Made by a program: the position numbers and the translations under genes. This document shows, one piece after another, positions 1 to 6,016 of a stretch of 6,487 nt of DNA. This stretch comes from Asaia bogorensis (GTDB taxonomy: Bacteria > Pseudomonadota > Alphaproteobacteria > Acetobacterales > Acetobacteraceae), in assembly GCA_945873675.1 (NCBI GenBank), contig CAMCEP010000158.1, positions 1-6,487 on the forward strand. The letters run 5' to 3'. The first letter of the stretch is position 1. Every line of letters begins with the position of its first letter. Under the pieces are notes generated by a model. It was not told the origin of the DNA. It saw only the letters and a program-made list of their open reading frames with translations, and searched no databases.

Positions 1-121
1 TGGCTTTTCTGCCTTGCTATGCTTCGGCACCATCCTGATTGTCTATTTCCTCATCTGCTGGCCAACCAAACGCTTCGGAGAACATCTTGAAGCGCGGCTT
101 GGTCGGCGTGCAAAAATCTAA
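1..121 (+). CDS. C-terminal end of an integral membrane protein, probably a transporter (partial)
   Basis: The frame beginning at base 2 is open from the window edge to a TAA at 119-121 and gives 39 residues. The first 20 or so residues are strongly hydrophobic (LLCFGTILIVYFLICW), as in a last membrane helix. A short basic tail follows (TKRFGEHLEARLGRRAKI), which by the positive-inside rule would lie in the cytoplasm. That fits the end of a 12-helix carrier such as a major facilitator protein, but the fragment is too short to name a family. The next gene starts 11 nt downstream and its ribosome binding site overlaps this stop codon, so the two are very likely co-transcribed. If this is a carrier, it may move the substrate or product of the DUF6282 protein. 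Confidence 0.6.
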   Translation, partial: GFSALLCFGTILIVYFLICWPTKRFGEHLEARLGRRAKI

Positions 122-126
122 GGAAG
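120..126 (+). promoter_or_regulatory. Ribosome binding site of the DUF6282 gene overlapping the upstream stop codon
   Basis: AAGGAAG lies 6 nt before the ATG at 133 and shares two bases with the TAA of the preceding membrane-protein gene. This supports the start at 133 and suggests translational coupling between the two genes. Confidence 0.65.
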
Positions 127-132
127 CCCACC

Positions 133-1050
133 ATGCCCTTCACCCCGCCTGGGATGCACCTTCTAAAAGGTGCCATTGATTGTCATATTCATTGCGCCCC
201 GCATCTTTCCGGCCGCGCCGTGAATGCCTTTGATGCGGTACGGCAAGCGGCAGCGGCCGGCATGCGCGCCATCGGCATCATGTGCAATTTCCAGAATACA
301 TCTGGCCTTGCCGCGCTGGTGAATGATGAGCTCGGTCACCTGGGTGTTGAGGCATTTGGCGGCCTGATCATGCAACCAACCGCAGGCGGCGTGACCTTGG
401 AAGCAGCGCGAACTGCGATCGGTTATGGCTATGGCCCCGGGACTGGTGCGCGCTTTGTCAGCCTGCCCACGCATCACACCCGCCATGTGGCGATGCGTGA
501 GGGGCGCAGCCCAGCTTTCCTGGAGACCACTTTTTTTGTGCCGGAAAGCGGCAAAGTGCCCGACCCCGTACCTGCCATTATGGAACTCTGCGCCGCGAAG
601 GATGTAGTTTTTGACTGTGGCCATGTCTCTGCGCGGGAGGCGGTTGCGCTGACGGAAGAAGCCAAGCGTCGCGGCGTTGCGCGCATCCGCACCCATTGCG
701 CGCGCTATGCGCCCGACGAAATCGCGGCGATCACAGCGCTCGGCGCTTATGCCGAGTTTTCCTTCTTTGTACTGACCCATGCAACACAGGTTGGCCTGAC
801 GCATGTTGATGATGAAAAGCACAAGATCGCTGCTAATAGCGTCATTCAGGATTTCACACCGCGCATCCGCGCCGCCGGCGACCGGGCGATCCTGTCAACC
901 GACGCAGGCGTTTATCTGCTGCCGCCGCCGGTTGAGGCGTTCCGCGAATACCTCATGCTTGTTGAGAGCGAGGGTTTCAGCGAAACCGAGATCCGCCGCA
1001 TGATTGGTGAGAATCCAGCCAAGCTGTTCAATGTTGGTGTTCAGGCATAG
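133..1050 (+). CDS. DUF6282 family protein, predicted metal-dependent amidohydrolase-like TIM barrel
   Basis: This 305-residue protein has the signature of a small amidohydrolase-superfamily enzyme assigned to DUF6282. An N-terminal D16-x-H18-x-H20 motif (DCHIH) supplies the usual first metal ligands. Further candidate ligands are H114/H115 in LPTHHTRH, H164 in FDCGHVS, H188 in RTHCAR, E208, and D257 in LSTDAG. The C-terminal ENPAKLF segment (293-299) is the closing motif common to amidohydrolases. There is no signal peptide, so it should be cytoplasmic. It follows a membrane-protein gene after 11 nt, with a good Shine-Dalgarno sequence, and faces the M20 gene convergently. The family has no reaction that I know to be firmly assigned. 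Hydrolysis of an amide, lactam or lactone bond, or a decarboxylation, would suit the fold. Family assignment is by motif and overall pattern; the substrate is unknown. Confidence 0.8.
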   Translation: MPFTPPGMHLLKGAIDCHIHCAPHLSGRAVNAFDAVRQAAAAGMRAIGIMCNFQNTSGLAALVNDELGHLGVEAFGGLIMQPTAGGVTLEAARTAIGYGYGPGTGARFVSLPTHHTRHVAMREGRSPAFLETTFFVPESGKVPDPVPAIMELCAAKDVVFDCGHVSAREAVALTEEAKRRGVARIRTHCARYAPDEIAAITALGAYAEFSFFVLTHATQVGLTHVDDEKHKIAANSVIQDFTPRIRAAGDRAILSTDAGVYLLPPPVEAFREYLMLVESEGFSETEIRRMIGENPAKLFNVGVQA

Positions 1051-1103
1051 CGTCTGGTTTCCGAAGATCCGACCAGCAAGGCCGCAACGCATTGGGCAGG
1101 TTT

Positions 1104-2408
1104 TCAGACCGAACCACACCACCTTAGCGCGCTATCGGCCGCAACCTTGATGGCGCGCAGATAATCTTCCACATCCACCCATTCATCATGCCCGCCATTC
1201 TGGGTCAGATCACCGCAAAGCGGCCCGAAGCCGACGGTTGGGATGCCCTTCTGCACCATCGGCACGCGAATATCAGATGATGTATGCATGGCATTCACAA
1301 AGGGTGAGAGGCCAGTCACGCGGGAAACCGCAGCACTTACCGCGCCAAAAAGCAGCGATTCTGCCGGCAATTCCGCGCCTGTGACGCCAGAAAGCCATTC
1401 AAGCTTGGGGGGGTGGTCTTTCATCCAGGCGTCTTGTTGCGCGCAAGCTGTGATGCAATCGGTGATTTCCTGTTGCACCTTCTCCATCGCCTCTCCTGGT
1501 GGGAAGGAAACGGCGCCACCCATGACGCAGCTTGTCGGGATACGGCTGAAACGCGCGGCATCGCCGCAGGCAATATGGGAGACCATGATATTGGTGGCGC
1601 GCCCGACAACGCTTTCAATGCCGGGATGATGCACACGCGCCCCGCGTGCCTGATCAAGCCTATCAAGCGCCGCCTTCACCAGCATCGCCTTGTCCAAGGC
1701 ATTCACCGCAAGATGCGCAAAGGCAGTATGGCCGGGTTCCTTCGTATCCGGTCCGCGTCCCGCGACGGTCAGGCGAAAATAAAGCTGTCCGCTGCAAATC
1801 GCCTTGATTTCCTGCATGCCGACGCCGCTTTCCGCCGGATGCACGTAAATCGCAGCATCGGCGACATAACCATGTTGCATCGCCGCTGCGACACCGCGCG
1901 CATGGCGCTTGGATGGCGTGCTTGTCGCGATGATATCGCCCTTGGGCTGCAAGCCTGCCGCGCGGATAACCTTGATTGCCTCGGCCATGATGGCGATGCC
2001 GGCAAGATCATCCGCCACGCCCCAGCCATGGATGCGCCCATCGGTGATATCGCCTGCGAAGGGATCATGCCGCCAGGTTTCGGTATTCTTGAGCGGTTCA
2101 CCATCAGGATGGCCGAAGAAAATCAGGCTGGGGCCACCACCGCTGCCGGCAAGCCGCGCGATGATGCTGGCGCGCTCCTCACGCGCCATGGCTTCACCTT
2201 CGGCAAATTCATGGCGCATGTGTACATCGGATGGCACATAGGAAAGCGCTTCCACGGCACAGCCGGCATCGCGTAGATGATCAGCAAAGCATTGCTGTAC
2301 CGCCGCTTCACCTTGGCGCTGCAAGGCGATCAGCTTGCGTAGAAAGGCGATGCTTTCCGCCTGGCGCGCTTCAGCCGCGGCGATGATTTGTTCAGAAAAC
2401 CCGTTCAT
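1104..2408 (-). CDS. M20-family peptidase/deacylase homologue with an altered catalytic centre
   Basis: The 434-residue protein is close to the usual 380-450 of M20 (ArgE/DapE/CPG2-like) zinc hydrolases, which cleave N-acyl amino acids, dipeptides or amides. Family landmarks appear in order: FGHPDGEP with H100 and D102, WGVADDLAG with D133/D134, a lid or dimerisation domain of about 205-320 with GHTAF (H227), and a C-terminal GGHDEW with H407. The part expected to hold the catalytic Glu pair (T-D-E-E-K-G in CPG2) reads STPSKR at 163-168, so both glutamates are missing. The following acidic ligand position reads YVHPAES, with H190 or E193 as possible substitutes. It may be an M20 branch with a different metal site, or a non-catalytic binding protein. 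AGGAG sits 8 nt before the ATG. It is the last gene of the minus-strand cluster, 47 nt after the Bug gene, and has no signal peptide, so it is cytoplasmic. Confidence 0.8.
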   Translation of the reverse strand: MNGFSEQIIAAAEARQAESIAFLRKLIALQRQGEAAVQQCFADHLRDAGCAVEALSYVPSDVHMRHEFAEGEAMAREERASIIARLAGSGGGPSLIFFGHPDGEPLKNTETWRHDPFAGDITDGRIHGWGVADDLAGIAIMAEAIKVIRAAGLQPKGDIIATSTPSKRHARGVAAAMQHGYVADAAIYVHPAESGVGMQEIKAICSGQLYFRLTVAGRGPDTKEPGHTAFAHLAVNALDKAMLVKAALDRLDQARGARVHHPGIESVVGRATNIMVSHIACGDAARFSRIPTSCVMGGAVSFPPGEAMEKVQQEITDCITACAQQDAWMKDHPPKLEWLSGVTGAELPAESLLFGAVSAAVSRVTGLSPFVNAMHTSSDIRVPMVQKGIPTVGFGPLCGDLTQNGGHDEWVDVEDYLRAIKVAADSALRWCGSV

Positions 2409-2416
2409 GAAATACG

Positions 2417-2421
2417 CTCCT
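2417..2421 (-). promoter_or_regulatory. Ribosome binding site of the M20 homologue
   Basis: The minus strand reads AGGAG 8 nt before the ATG at 2408. It supports that start rather than an internal one. Confidence 0.6.
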
Positions 2422-2455
2422 GTTCCAAACCACGCCGCCGCATGGAATGCATGCC

Positions 2456-3439
2456 TTACTCAGGCTGCACGCCAGAAATCCGCACTAATTCTCGCCATTT
2501 GTCGCGTTGGGAACGCATCAAGGTCTGGAATTCCTGCGGCGACGACGGGAAGGGAATATTGCCATTCGCCGATAAGCGCTGCACGAGTACCGGGTCCTTC
2601 AGCCCTTCATTGATCGCGGCATTCATGCGCTGCACGATGTCAGCAGGAATACCCGCCGGTCCCATTACTGCGGCGAAGGATGGCAGATCATAATCCGCCA
2701 CACCCTGTTCTTGCACCGTGGGCATTTCGGGCGCCAAGGGCCAGCGCGTTGGATTGGTGATCCCAAGCGCGCGCACCTGGCCCGCCCGTACTGCGGGGAT
2801 CACGCCCGAGAAACTGTCAAACACCACCTGGATATTGCCCGCAATCAAATCAGCCAGCGCCGGCGCTGCGCCACGATAAGGCACATGGGTCAATTCCGTA
2901 CCTGTGCGCAGCATGAACAAAACACCAAGCATATGATTGGCACCACCAGCCCCGGCAGATCCATAATTCAGCCTGCCCGGATTGGCCTTCGCATAGGCGA
3001 TCAATTCCTGGATATTGCGTATCGGCAAGCCGGGATGAACGCAGACAATCGCTGTTCCAATCGAGAAAGTTGCGATATGGCTGAAATCATCTGCGCCTTC
3101 ATAGCCGGGTGTACGGAACAGCAAAGGCGCACCAAGATGGGAAGATGGGCTCGCCATCATGATCGTGTAGCCATCCGGTGCCGATTGCGCGACATGGGCG
3201 GTGCCAACTGTGCCGCCGGCACCGCTGCGATTATCCACGACAACAGGGCTGCCCAGCGCCTTCTGCAAAACCTCGGCCTGCAGGCGTCCGGCAATATCGC
3301 TCGCGCCACCAGGCGGATAAGGCACTACCAGGCGTATCGGCCGGTTGGGCCAGGTGGATTGAGCCCCTGCGCCCGATGCCTTCAGCAATCCAGGCAGCGC
3401 CAATGCGCTGGCAGCGAATGAACGACGTCCCAAACGCAT
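2456..3439 (-). CDS. Bug/TctC-family periplasmic solute-binding protein with a Tat-like signal
   Basis: The protein is a tripartite tricarboxylate transporter receptor of the Bug family, which binds small carboxylates and related compounds in the periplasm. From the start at 3439 it has 327 residues, normal for the family. Hallmarks are IRLVVPYPPGGASD at about 35-48 (first ligand loop, D48), the glycine-rich YGSAGAGG segment, and HVPYRGAAPALADLIAG. The N-terminus (MRLGRRSFAASALALPGL...GAQ) carries an RR-x-F motif and a hydrophobic stretch ending in an Ala-x-Ala-like site, so it is probably exported by Tat or Sec. An ATG six codons upstream (3457) is possible, but the AGGAG at 3450-3454 favours 3439. 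No tctA or tctB membrane gene is next to it: the upstream neighbour is an ABC permease 33 nt away and the downstream gene is the M20 homologue. Orphan Bug genes are common in some proteobacteria. The ligand cannot be predicted. Confidence 0.92.
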   Translation of the reverse strand: MRLGRRSFAASALALPGLLKASGAGAQSTWPNRPIRLVVPYPPGGASDIAGRLQAEVLQKALGSPVVVDNRSGAGGTVGTAHVAQSAPDGYTIMMASPSSHLGAPLLFRTPGYEGADDFSHIATFSIGTAIVCVHPGLPIRNIQELIAYAKANPGRLNYGSAGAGGANHMLGVLFMLRTGTELTHVPYRGAAPALADLIAGNIQVVFDSFSGVIPAVRAGQVRALGITNPTRWPLAPEMPTVQEQGVADYDLPSFAAVMGPAGIPADIVQRMNAAINEGLKDPVLVQRLSANGNIPFPSSPQEFQTLMRSQRDKWRELVRISGVQPE

Positions 3440-3449
3440 GGCCCAATCT

Positions 3450-3454
3450 CTCCT
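3450..3454 (-). promoter_or_regulatory. Ribosome binding site that sets the Bug gene start
   Basis: The minus strand reads AGGAG 10 nt before the ATG at 3439. The alternative ATG at 3457 lies just upstream of this site and has no comparable purine-rich motif before it, so the shorter protein is preferred. Confidence 0.55.
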
Positions 3455-3472
3455 CATCTCAAATTGAAGCTC

Positions 3473-4162
3473 TCAACGCCGATCTGCAGCGTCTGTCCCG
3501 TAGCCGCGGCCATAGCGCTTTTCGAGGCGCCGTTGCACGAAATCCCAGGCTGTCGTCATGGCCAGATAGTATATCGCTGCCACCATGAATAATTCCAGCA
3601 CCAGGAATCGTTCTTGGATCAAAATCTGCGTCCGGCGCAGCAATTCTTCCATGCTGATCACGCTGGCGACTGATGTGGTTTTCAGCAGCCCGTTCACCGA
3701 ATTGCCAAGTGGCGGGATGATGATCCGCAGCGCCTGCGGCCAGATTACCAGGCGAAATACCTGAAGGCGCCGCAAACCCAAGGCAAGTGCAGCTTCGCGC
3801 TGGCCGCGTGCCACTGCAAGAATGCCGGCGCGCACTGTCTCACTAAGATAGGCGGCCTCATTCAAGGCAAGGCCAAGCAGCGCGGCCTGCACCACGGAAA
3901 AGCGCAAACCAAACAGCGGCAAGCCAGTATAGATGATCAGCAATTGCACCAGCAGCGGCGTGCCGCGAAACACCCAGCAGTAAAACGCTGCAATGCCAGA
4001 CAAAAGCCGATTGCCGGAAAGCCGCATCACGGCAAGCCCGATACCAAGCAATAGCCCAGCCGAAAGTGAAGCCGCCGTCAGCCACAGCGTGGTGACGGCG
4101 CCTTCCAGCAGAAAGGGATTCAAAAGATAGTCAAAGAACCCCGGCCAGGACCAGATTTGCAC
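3473..4162 (-). CDS. Polar amino-acid ABC transporter permease (HisM/GlnP type)
   Basis: This inner-membrane subunit (229 residues, normal size) forms the translocation path of a polar amino-acid ABC importer. Clear family signs are the early FRGTPLLVQL motif (65-74) and the cytoplasmic EAA loop around 120-153, beginning GQREAALALG and continuing to RLVIWPQALRIIIPPLGN, which docks on the ATPase. Hydrophobic helices lie at about 22-45, 55-85, 90-110, 145-170 and 190-210. It starts 17 nt after the stop of the binding-protein gene, with which it almost certainly works. The start is GTG, with no evident Shine-Dalgarno sequence and an in-frame stop three codons upstream, so it may depend on coupling to the upstream gene. 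Only one permease is present and no ATP-binding subunit gene is found in this operon. It could act as a homodimer, with an ATPase encoded elsewhere. Confidence 0.93.
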   Translation of the reverse strand: MQIWSWPGFFDYLLNPFLLEGAVTTLWLTAASLSAGLLLGIGLAVMRLSGNRLLSGIAAFYCWVFRGTPLLVQLLIIYTGLPLFGLRFSVVQAALLGLALNEAAYLSETVRAGILAVARGQREAALALGLRRLQVFRLVIWPQALRIIIPPLGNSVNGLLKTTSVASVISMEELLRRTQILIQERFLVLELFMVAAIYYLAMTTAWDFVQRRLEKRYGRGYGTDAADRR

Positions 4163-4179
4163 GCGTGAAAATCAGGCGC

Positions 4180-5004
4180 TTATTGCGGGCCGACCACTTC
4201 CAGCTTGTCCGTGTACATTGAAGCACCATAGCGATCGAATAGCGCCTTCAGGCTGCCATCCGCCTTCATGGCTTCCAGCGTGCGCACAACCGCATCGGCC
4301 AGCACGCGCGACCTTGTGGCAACCGCAACCGGGGTTGGGAATAGCCCATTCAGCACGCGCGGAAAATCGCCGCGCTGATCATATTCAGCCGCAACACCAT
4401 CAATGCTCGTCACGGCCTGTACCTGGCCGGCACGCAGCGCCTGATAGGCCACAGCAAAATTGTCGAAGGTACGGATATTCATGGGCTGCAAGCCCTTCGC
4501 CTGAAGCGATTGGCTGAGTTCCCGCGTACGGCGTTCTTCAAAACCACCAAGCTCCACCCCCACGGTTTTACCCGCCAGATCATCCGTGGTGCGAATATTC
4601 TGCGGATTGCCGCGCGGCGCGCTGAAGGAAATCGCCTGGTTTTCGTAGCGCACCATCTGCATCATGCGCGCGCGTTCTTCCGTGTAGAAAATGCCGGTAT
4701 TGATCAAATCCCAGCGCCGCGCCGCCAAGCCGGGGATCATGGCGCTGAATTCAATCCGAACATATTCGGGCGTCAGGCACAGCCGGCGCGCGATTTCATT
4801 GCCAAGTTCAACGCGCATGCCGCGCAGCTGCCCTTGCGCATCCACGAATTGCAGCGGCGGCAGGGTGGGGTTGGTGGACATCACCAGCGTGCGCGATTTC
4901 ACCAATTCACTATCCGGCACCGCAGGCGTGCAGGCGGGCGCCTGCGCCATCGCCGGGGTTGCCACCAGCATCGCCATGGCGGCGAGGATTCCATATCGCA
5001 GCAT
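4180..5004 (-). CDS. Periplasmic amino-acid-binding protein of an ABC importer (solute-binding family 3)
   Basis: The 274-residue protein has a Sec signal peptide (MLRYGILAAMAMLVATPAMA, cleavage likely after A20) and then a two-lobed family 3 binding fold. Recognisable parts are the first strand and loop (TLVMSTNPTLPPLQFVD), LRGMRVELGNEIARRL in the first lobe, YTEERAR with R111, the hinge after about 137 (TTDDLAGKTVGVELGG), and SIDG with D202. In amino-acid-binding members the Arg and Asp at these places hold the ligand carboxylate and amino groups, so an amino-acid-like ligand is likely. Two cysteines remain after cleavage (C25, C76). There is no lipobox. The frame is open for 67 codons upstream into the DapA-family gene, but GGGAG 7 nt before the ATG at 5004 and the signal peptide fix this start. 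It pairs with the permease 17 nt downstream. Confidence 0.92.
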   Translation of the reverse strand: MLRYGILAAMAMLVATPAMAQAPACTPAVPDSELVKSRTLVMSTNPTLPPLQFVDAQGQLRGMRVELGNEIARRLCLTPEYVRIEFSAMIPGLAARRWDLINTGIFYTEERARMMQMVRYENQAISFSAPRGNPQNIRTTDDLAGKTVGVELGGFEERRTRELSQSLQAKGLQPMNIRTFDNFAVAYQALRAGQVQAVTSIDGVAAEYDQRGDFPRVLNGLFPTPVAVATRSRVLADAVVRTLEAMKADGSLKALFDRYGASMYTDKLEVVGPQ

Positions 5005-5011
5005 CAATCTT

Positions 5012-5016
5012 CTCCC
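5012..5016 (-). promoter_or_regulatory. Ribosome binding site that sets the start of the ABC binding protein
   Basis: The minus strand reads GGGAG (within AGGGAGAAG) 7 nt before the ATG at 5004. Another in-frame ATG at 5031 overlaps the stop of the upstream gene as ATGA. It lacks such a site and would put charged residues before the signal peptide. Confidence 0.65.
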
Positions 5017-5027
5017 TGTTGAGACAC

Positions 5028-5939
5028 TCATTCCGCGGCGCGCGCTTCGGCACCGATCAGGCCAATGCCCTGCAATACTTGCGCCAAGGCCGGCATATCC
5101 TGTGCGGGCAAAGGCAGGCGCGGCGGGCGCGGTGGGCCCATATCCATGCCCATCAGCTTGAAGCCCGCCTTGGTGCCGGAAACATAGCGCGGCCCACCCA
5201 CCCAAGGCAGCAGCGGCGCCAGCTTGCGATAAAGCGCCAGCGCCTTGGGGCGATCCGCCTCAAAAGCCGCTGCATCGAACATCTCGGAAGAAAGGCGCGG
5301 CGCCAAATTGCTGCACACGGCAACCCAGCCAATGGCACCAAGCCAGGCGCTTTCATAGCCGAGCACGCCGGCGAAAACCTCCATCCTGTCACCACACAAC
5401 GCCACAATATCGCGCACACGGGTCACTTCCAGCGTGCTTTCCTTGACGTAGCGGCAATTCGGAATGGTCGAAATCCGGGCGAGGGTTGCGGGCAGCATAT
5501 CCACATTGGATGTCGCGGGATTGTTGTAGACCATGATCGGAATGCCGATCGCATCCGCGACGGTTTTGTAATGGTGAAACAGCTCATCTTCCGTCGGCAC
5601 GGAATAGAAGGGCGGGATGATCATGACACCATCAGCACCCTGAGACTCCGCTTCCCGCGATAGCGCCACCACTTCGCGCGTATCCTCAGCGCCCGTGCCG
5701 ATCAGCACCGGTACGCGCCCGCGCGCGGCGCGGATGACGGTCTCTACAATGCCTTGGCGTTCTTCGCGCGAAACAGAGAGGAATTCGCCGGTAGACCCCA
5801 GCGGGATCAGCCCCCGGACGCCCTCTGTGATCTGGTATTCGACCAGGCGTTCCAGCGCCTTGTAATCCACCGCCGCGCCATCGGCGGTAAAGGGCGTGAT
5901 CAGCACCGTATAGGTGCCGCGAAAAGGCTCACGGGCCAT
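5028..5939 (-). CDS. DapA/NAL-superfamily aldolase, dehydratase or deaminase
   Basis: The 303-residue protein is a class I Schiff-base enzyme of the dihydrodipicolinate synthase/N-acetylneuraminate lyase superfamily, which acts on 2-keto acids such as pyruvate or its adducts. Signature parts are the first strand (GTYTVLITPF), PLGSTGEF at 46-53 (S49/T50 bind the keto-acid carboxylate), YNNP with the catalytic tyrosine Y138, and YVKES with the Schiff-base lysine K166. E. coli DapA has an Arg after its YNVP motif that binds aspartate semialdehyde; here the sequence continues ATSNVD without one, so a true lysine-pathway DapA is unlikely. Related enzymes include keto-sugar-acid dehydratases and the pyrroline-hydroxycarboxylate deaminase of hydroxyproline breakdown. 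The start at 5939 is set by GGGAG 8 nt upstream; the frame is open for 22 more codons, but that extension is proline-rich and unlike the family. It heads the minus-strand cluster and is cytoplasmic. Confidence 0.9.
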   Translation of the reverse strand: MAREPFRGTYTVLITPFTADGAAVDYKALERLVEYQITEGVRGLIPLGSTGEFLSVSREERQGIVETVIRAARGRVPVLIGTGAEDTREVVALSREAESQGADGVMIIPPFYSVPTEDELFHHYKTVADAIGIPIMVYNNPATSNVDMLPATLARISTIPNCRYVKESTLEVTRVRDIVALCGDRMEVFAGVLGYESAWLGAIGWVAVCSNLAPRLSSEMFDAAAFEADRPKALALYRKLAPLLPWVGGPRYVSGTKAGFKLMGMDMGPPRPPRLPLPAQDMPALAQVLQGIGLIGAEARAAE

Positions 5940-5947
5940 GAGGGGAA

Positions 5948-5952
5948 CTCCC
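5948..5952 (-). promoter_or_regulatory. Ribosome binding site that sets the DapA-family gene start
   Basis: The minus strand reads GGGAG 8 nt before the ATG at 5939. It supports the 303-residue product over a start at 6005. Confidence 0.6.
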
Positions 5953-5961
5953 GGGGGTGGA

Positions 5962-5976
5962 CGCGGCCGCACCGCG
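5962..5976. repeat. Short inverted repeat in the divergent promoter region
   Basis: CGCGG and CCGCG flank a 5-base spacer (ccgca). The site is short and GC-rich, so it could arise by chance. Its position between divergent operons makes it a candidate regulator site or part of a leader hairpin. Confidence 0.3.
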
Positions 5977-6016
5977 TGCGATGATGGGAGCCTGTTTTGG
6001 CGCAAACGGCAAGAGC

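Larger units (their letters stand above)
5940..6016. promoter_or_regulatory. Divergent intergenic region, presumed promoter area for both operons
   Basis: These 77 nt separate the first gene of the minus-strand cluster from the oxidoreductase gene on the plus strand. Any promoter of the minus-strand cluster should lie here or just inside the oxidoreductase gene. I could not pick out a convincing -10/-35 pair on either strand. It contains an inverted repeat at 5962-5976 that could be an operator. The role is inferred from position. Confidence 0.4.

Noticed and set aside
163..822. A 219-codon open frame on the minus strand opposite the DUF6282 gene
   Set aside because: It lies wholly inside a gene with clear family motifs, its product is rich in Arg, Ala, Cys and His with no recognisable domain, and it is explained by GC-rich codon bias on the other strand.
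1054..1076. Possible terminator hairpin between the convergent DUF6282 and M20 genes (CTGGT/ACCAG)
   Set aside because: The stem is only 5 base pairs plus one G-T wobble, the loop is long, and no T-run follows on either strand.
1413..2276. A 287-codon open frame on the plus strand opposite the M20 gene
   Set aside because: The opposite strand carries a 434-residue protein with M20 landmarks along its length. This frame has no ribosome binding site or domain pattern and is a shadow.
5029..5031. ATG of the ABC binding protein overlapping the DapA-family stop as ATGA
   Set aside because: The overlap looks like coupling, but the ATG at 5004 has a better ribosome binding site and gives a clean signal peptide. 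The upstream ATG adds MSVSTGRRL without benefit.
4959..5663. A 234-codon plus-strand open frame across the binding-protein and DapA-family genes
   Set aside because: It spans two well-supported genes on the other strand and gives a low-complexity Arg/His/Ala-rich product.
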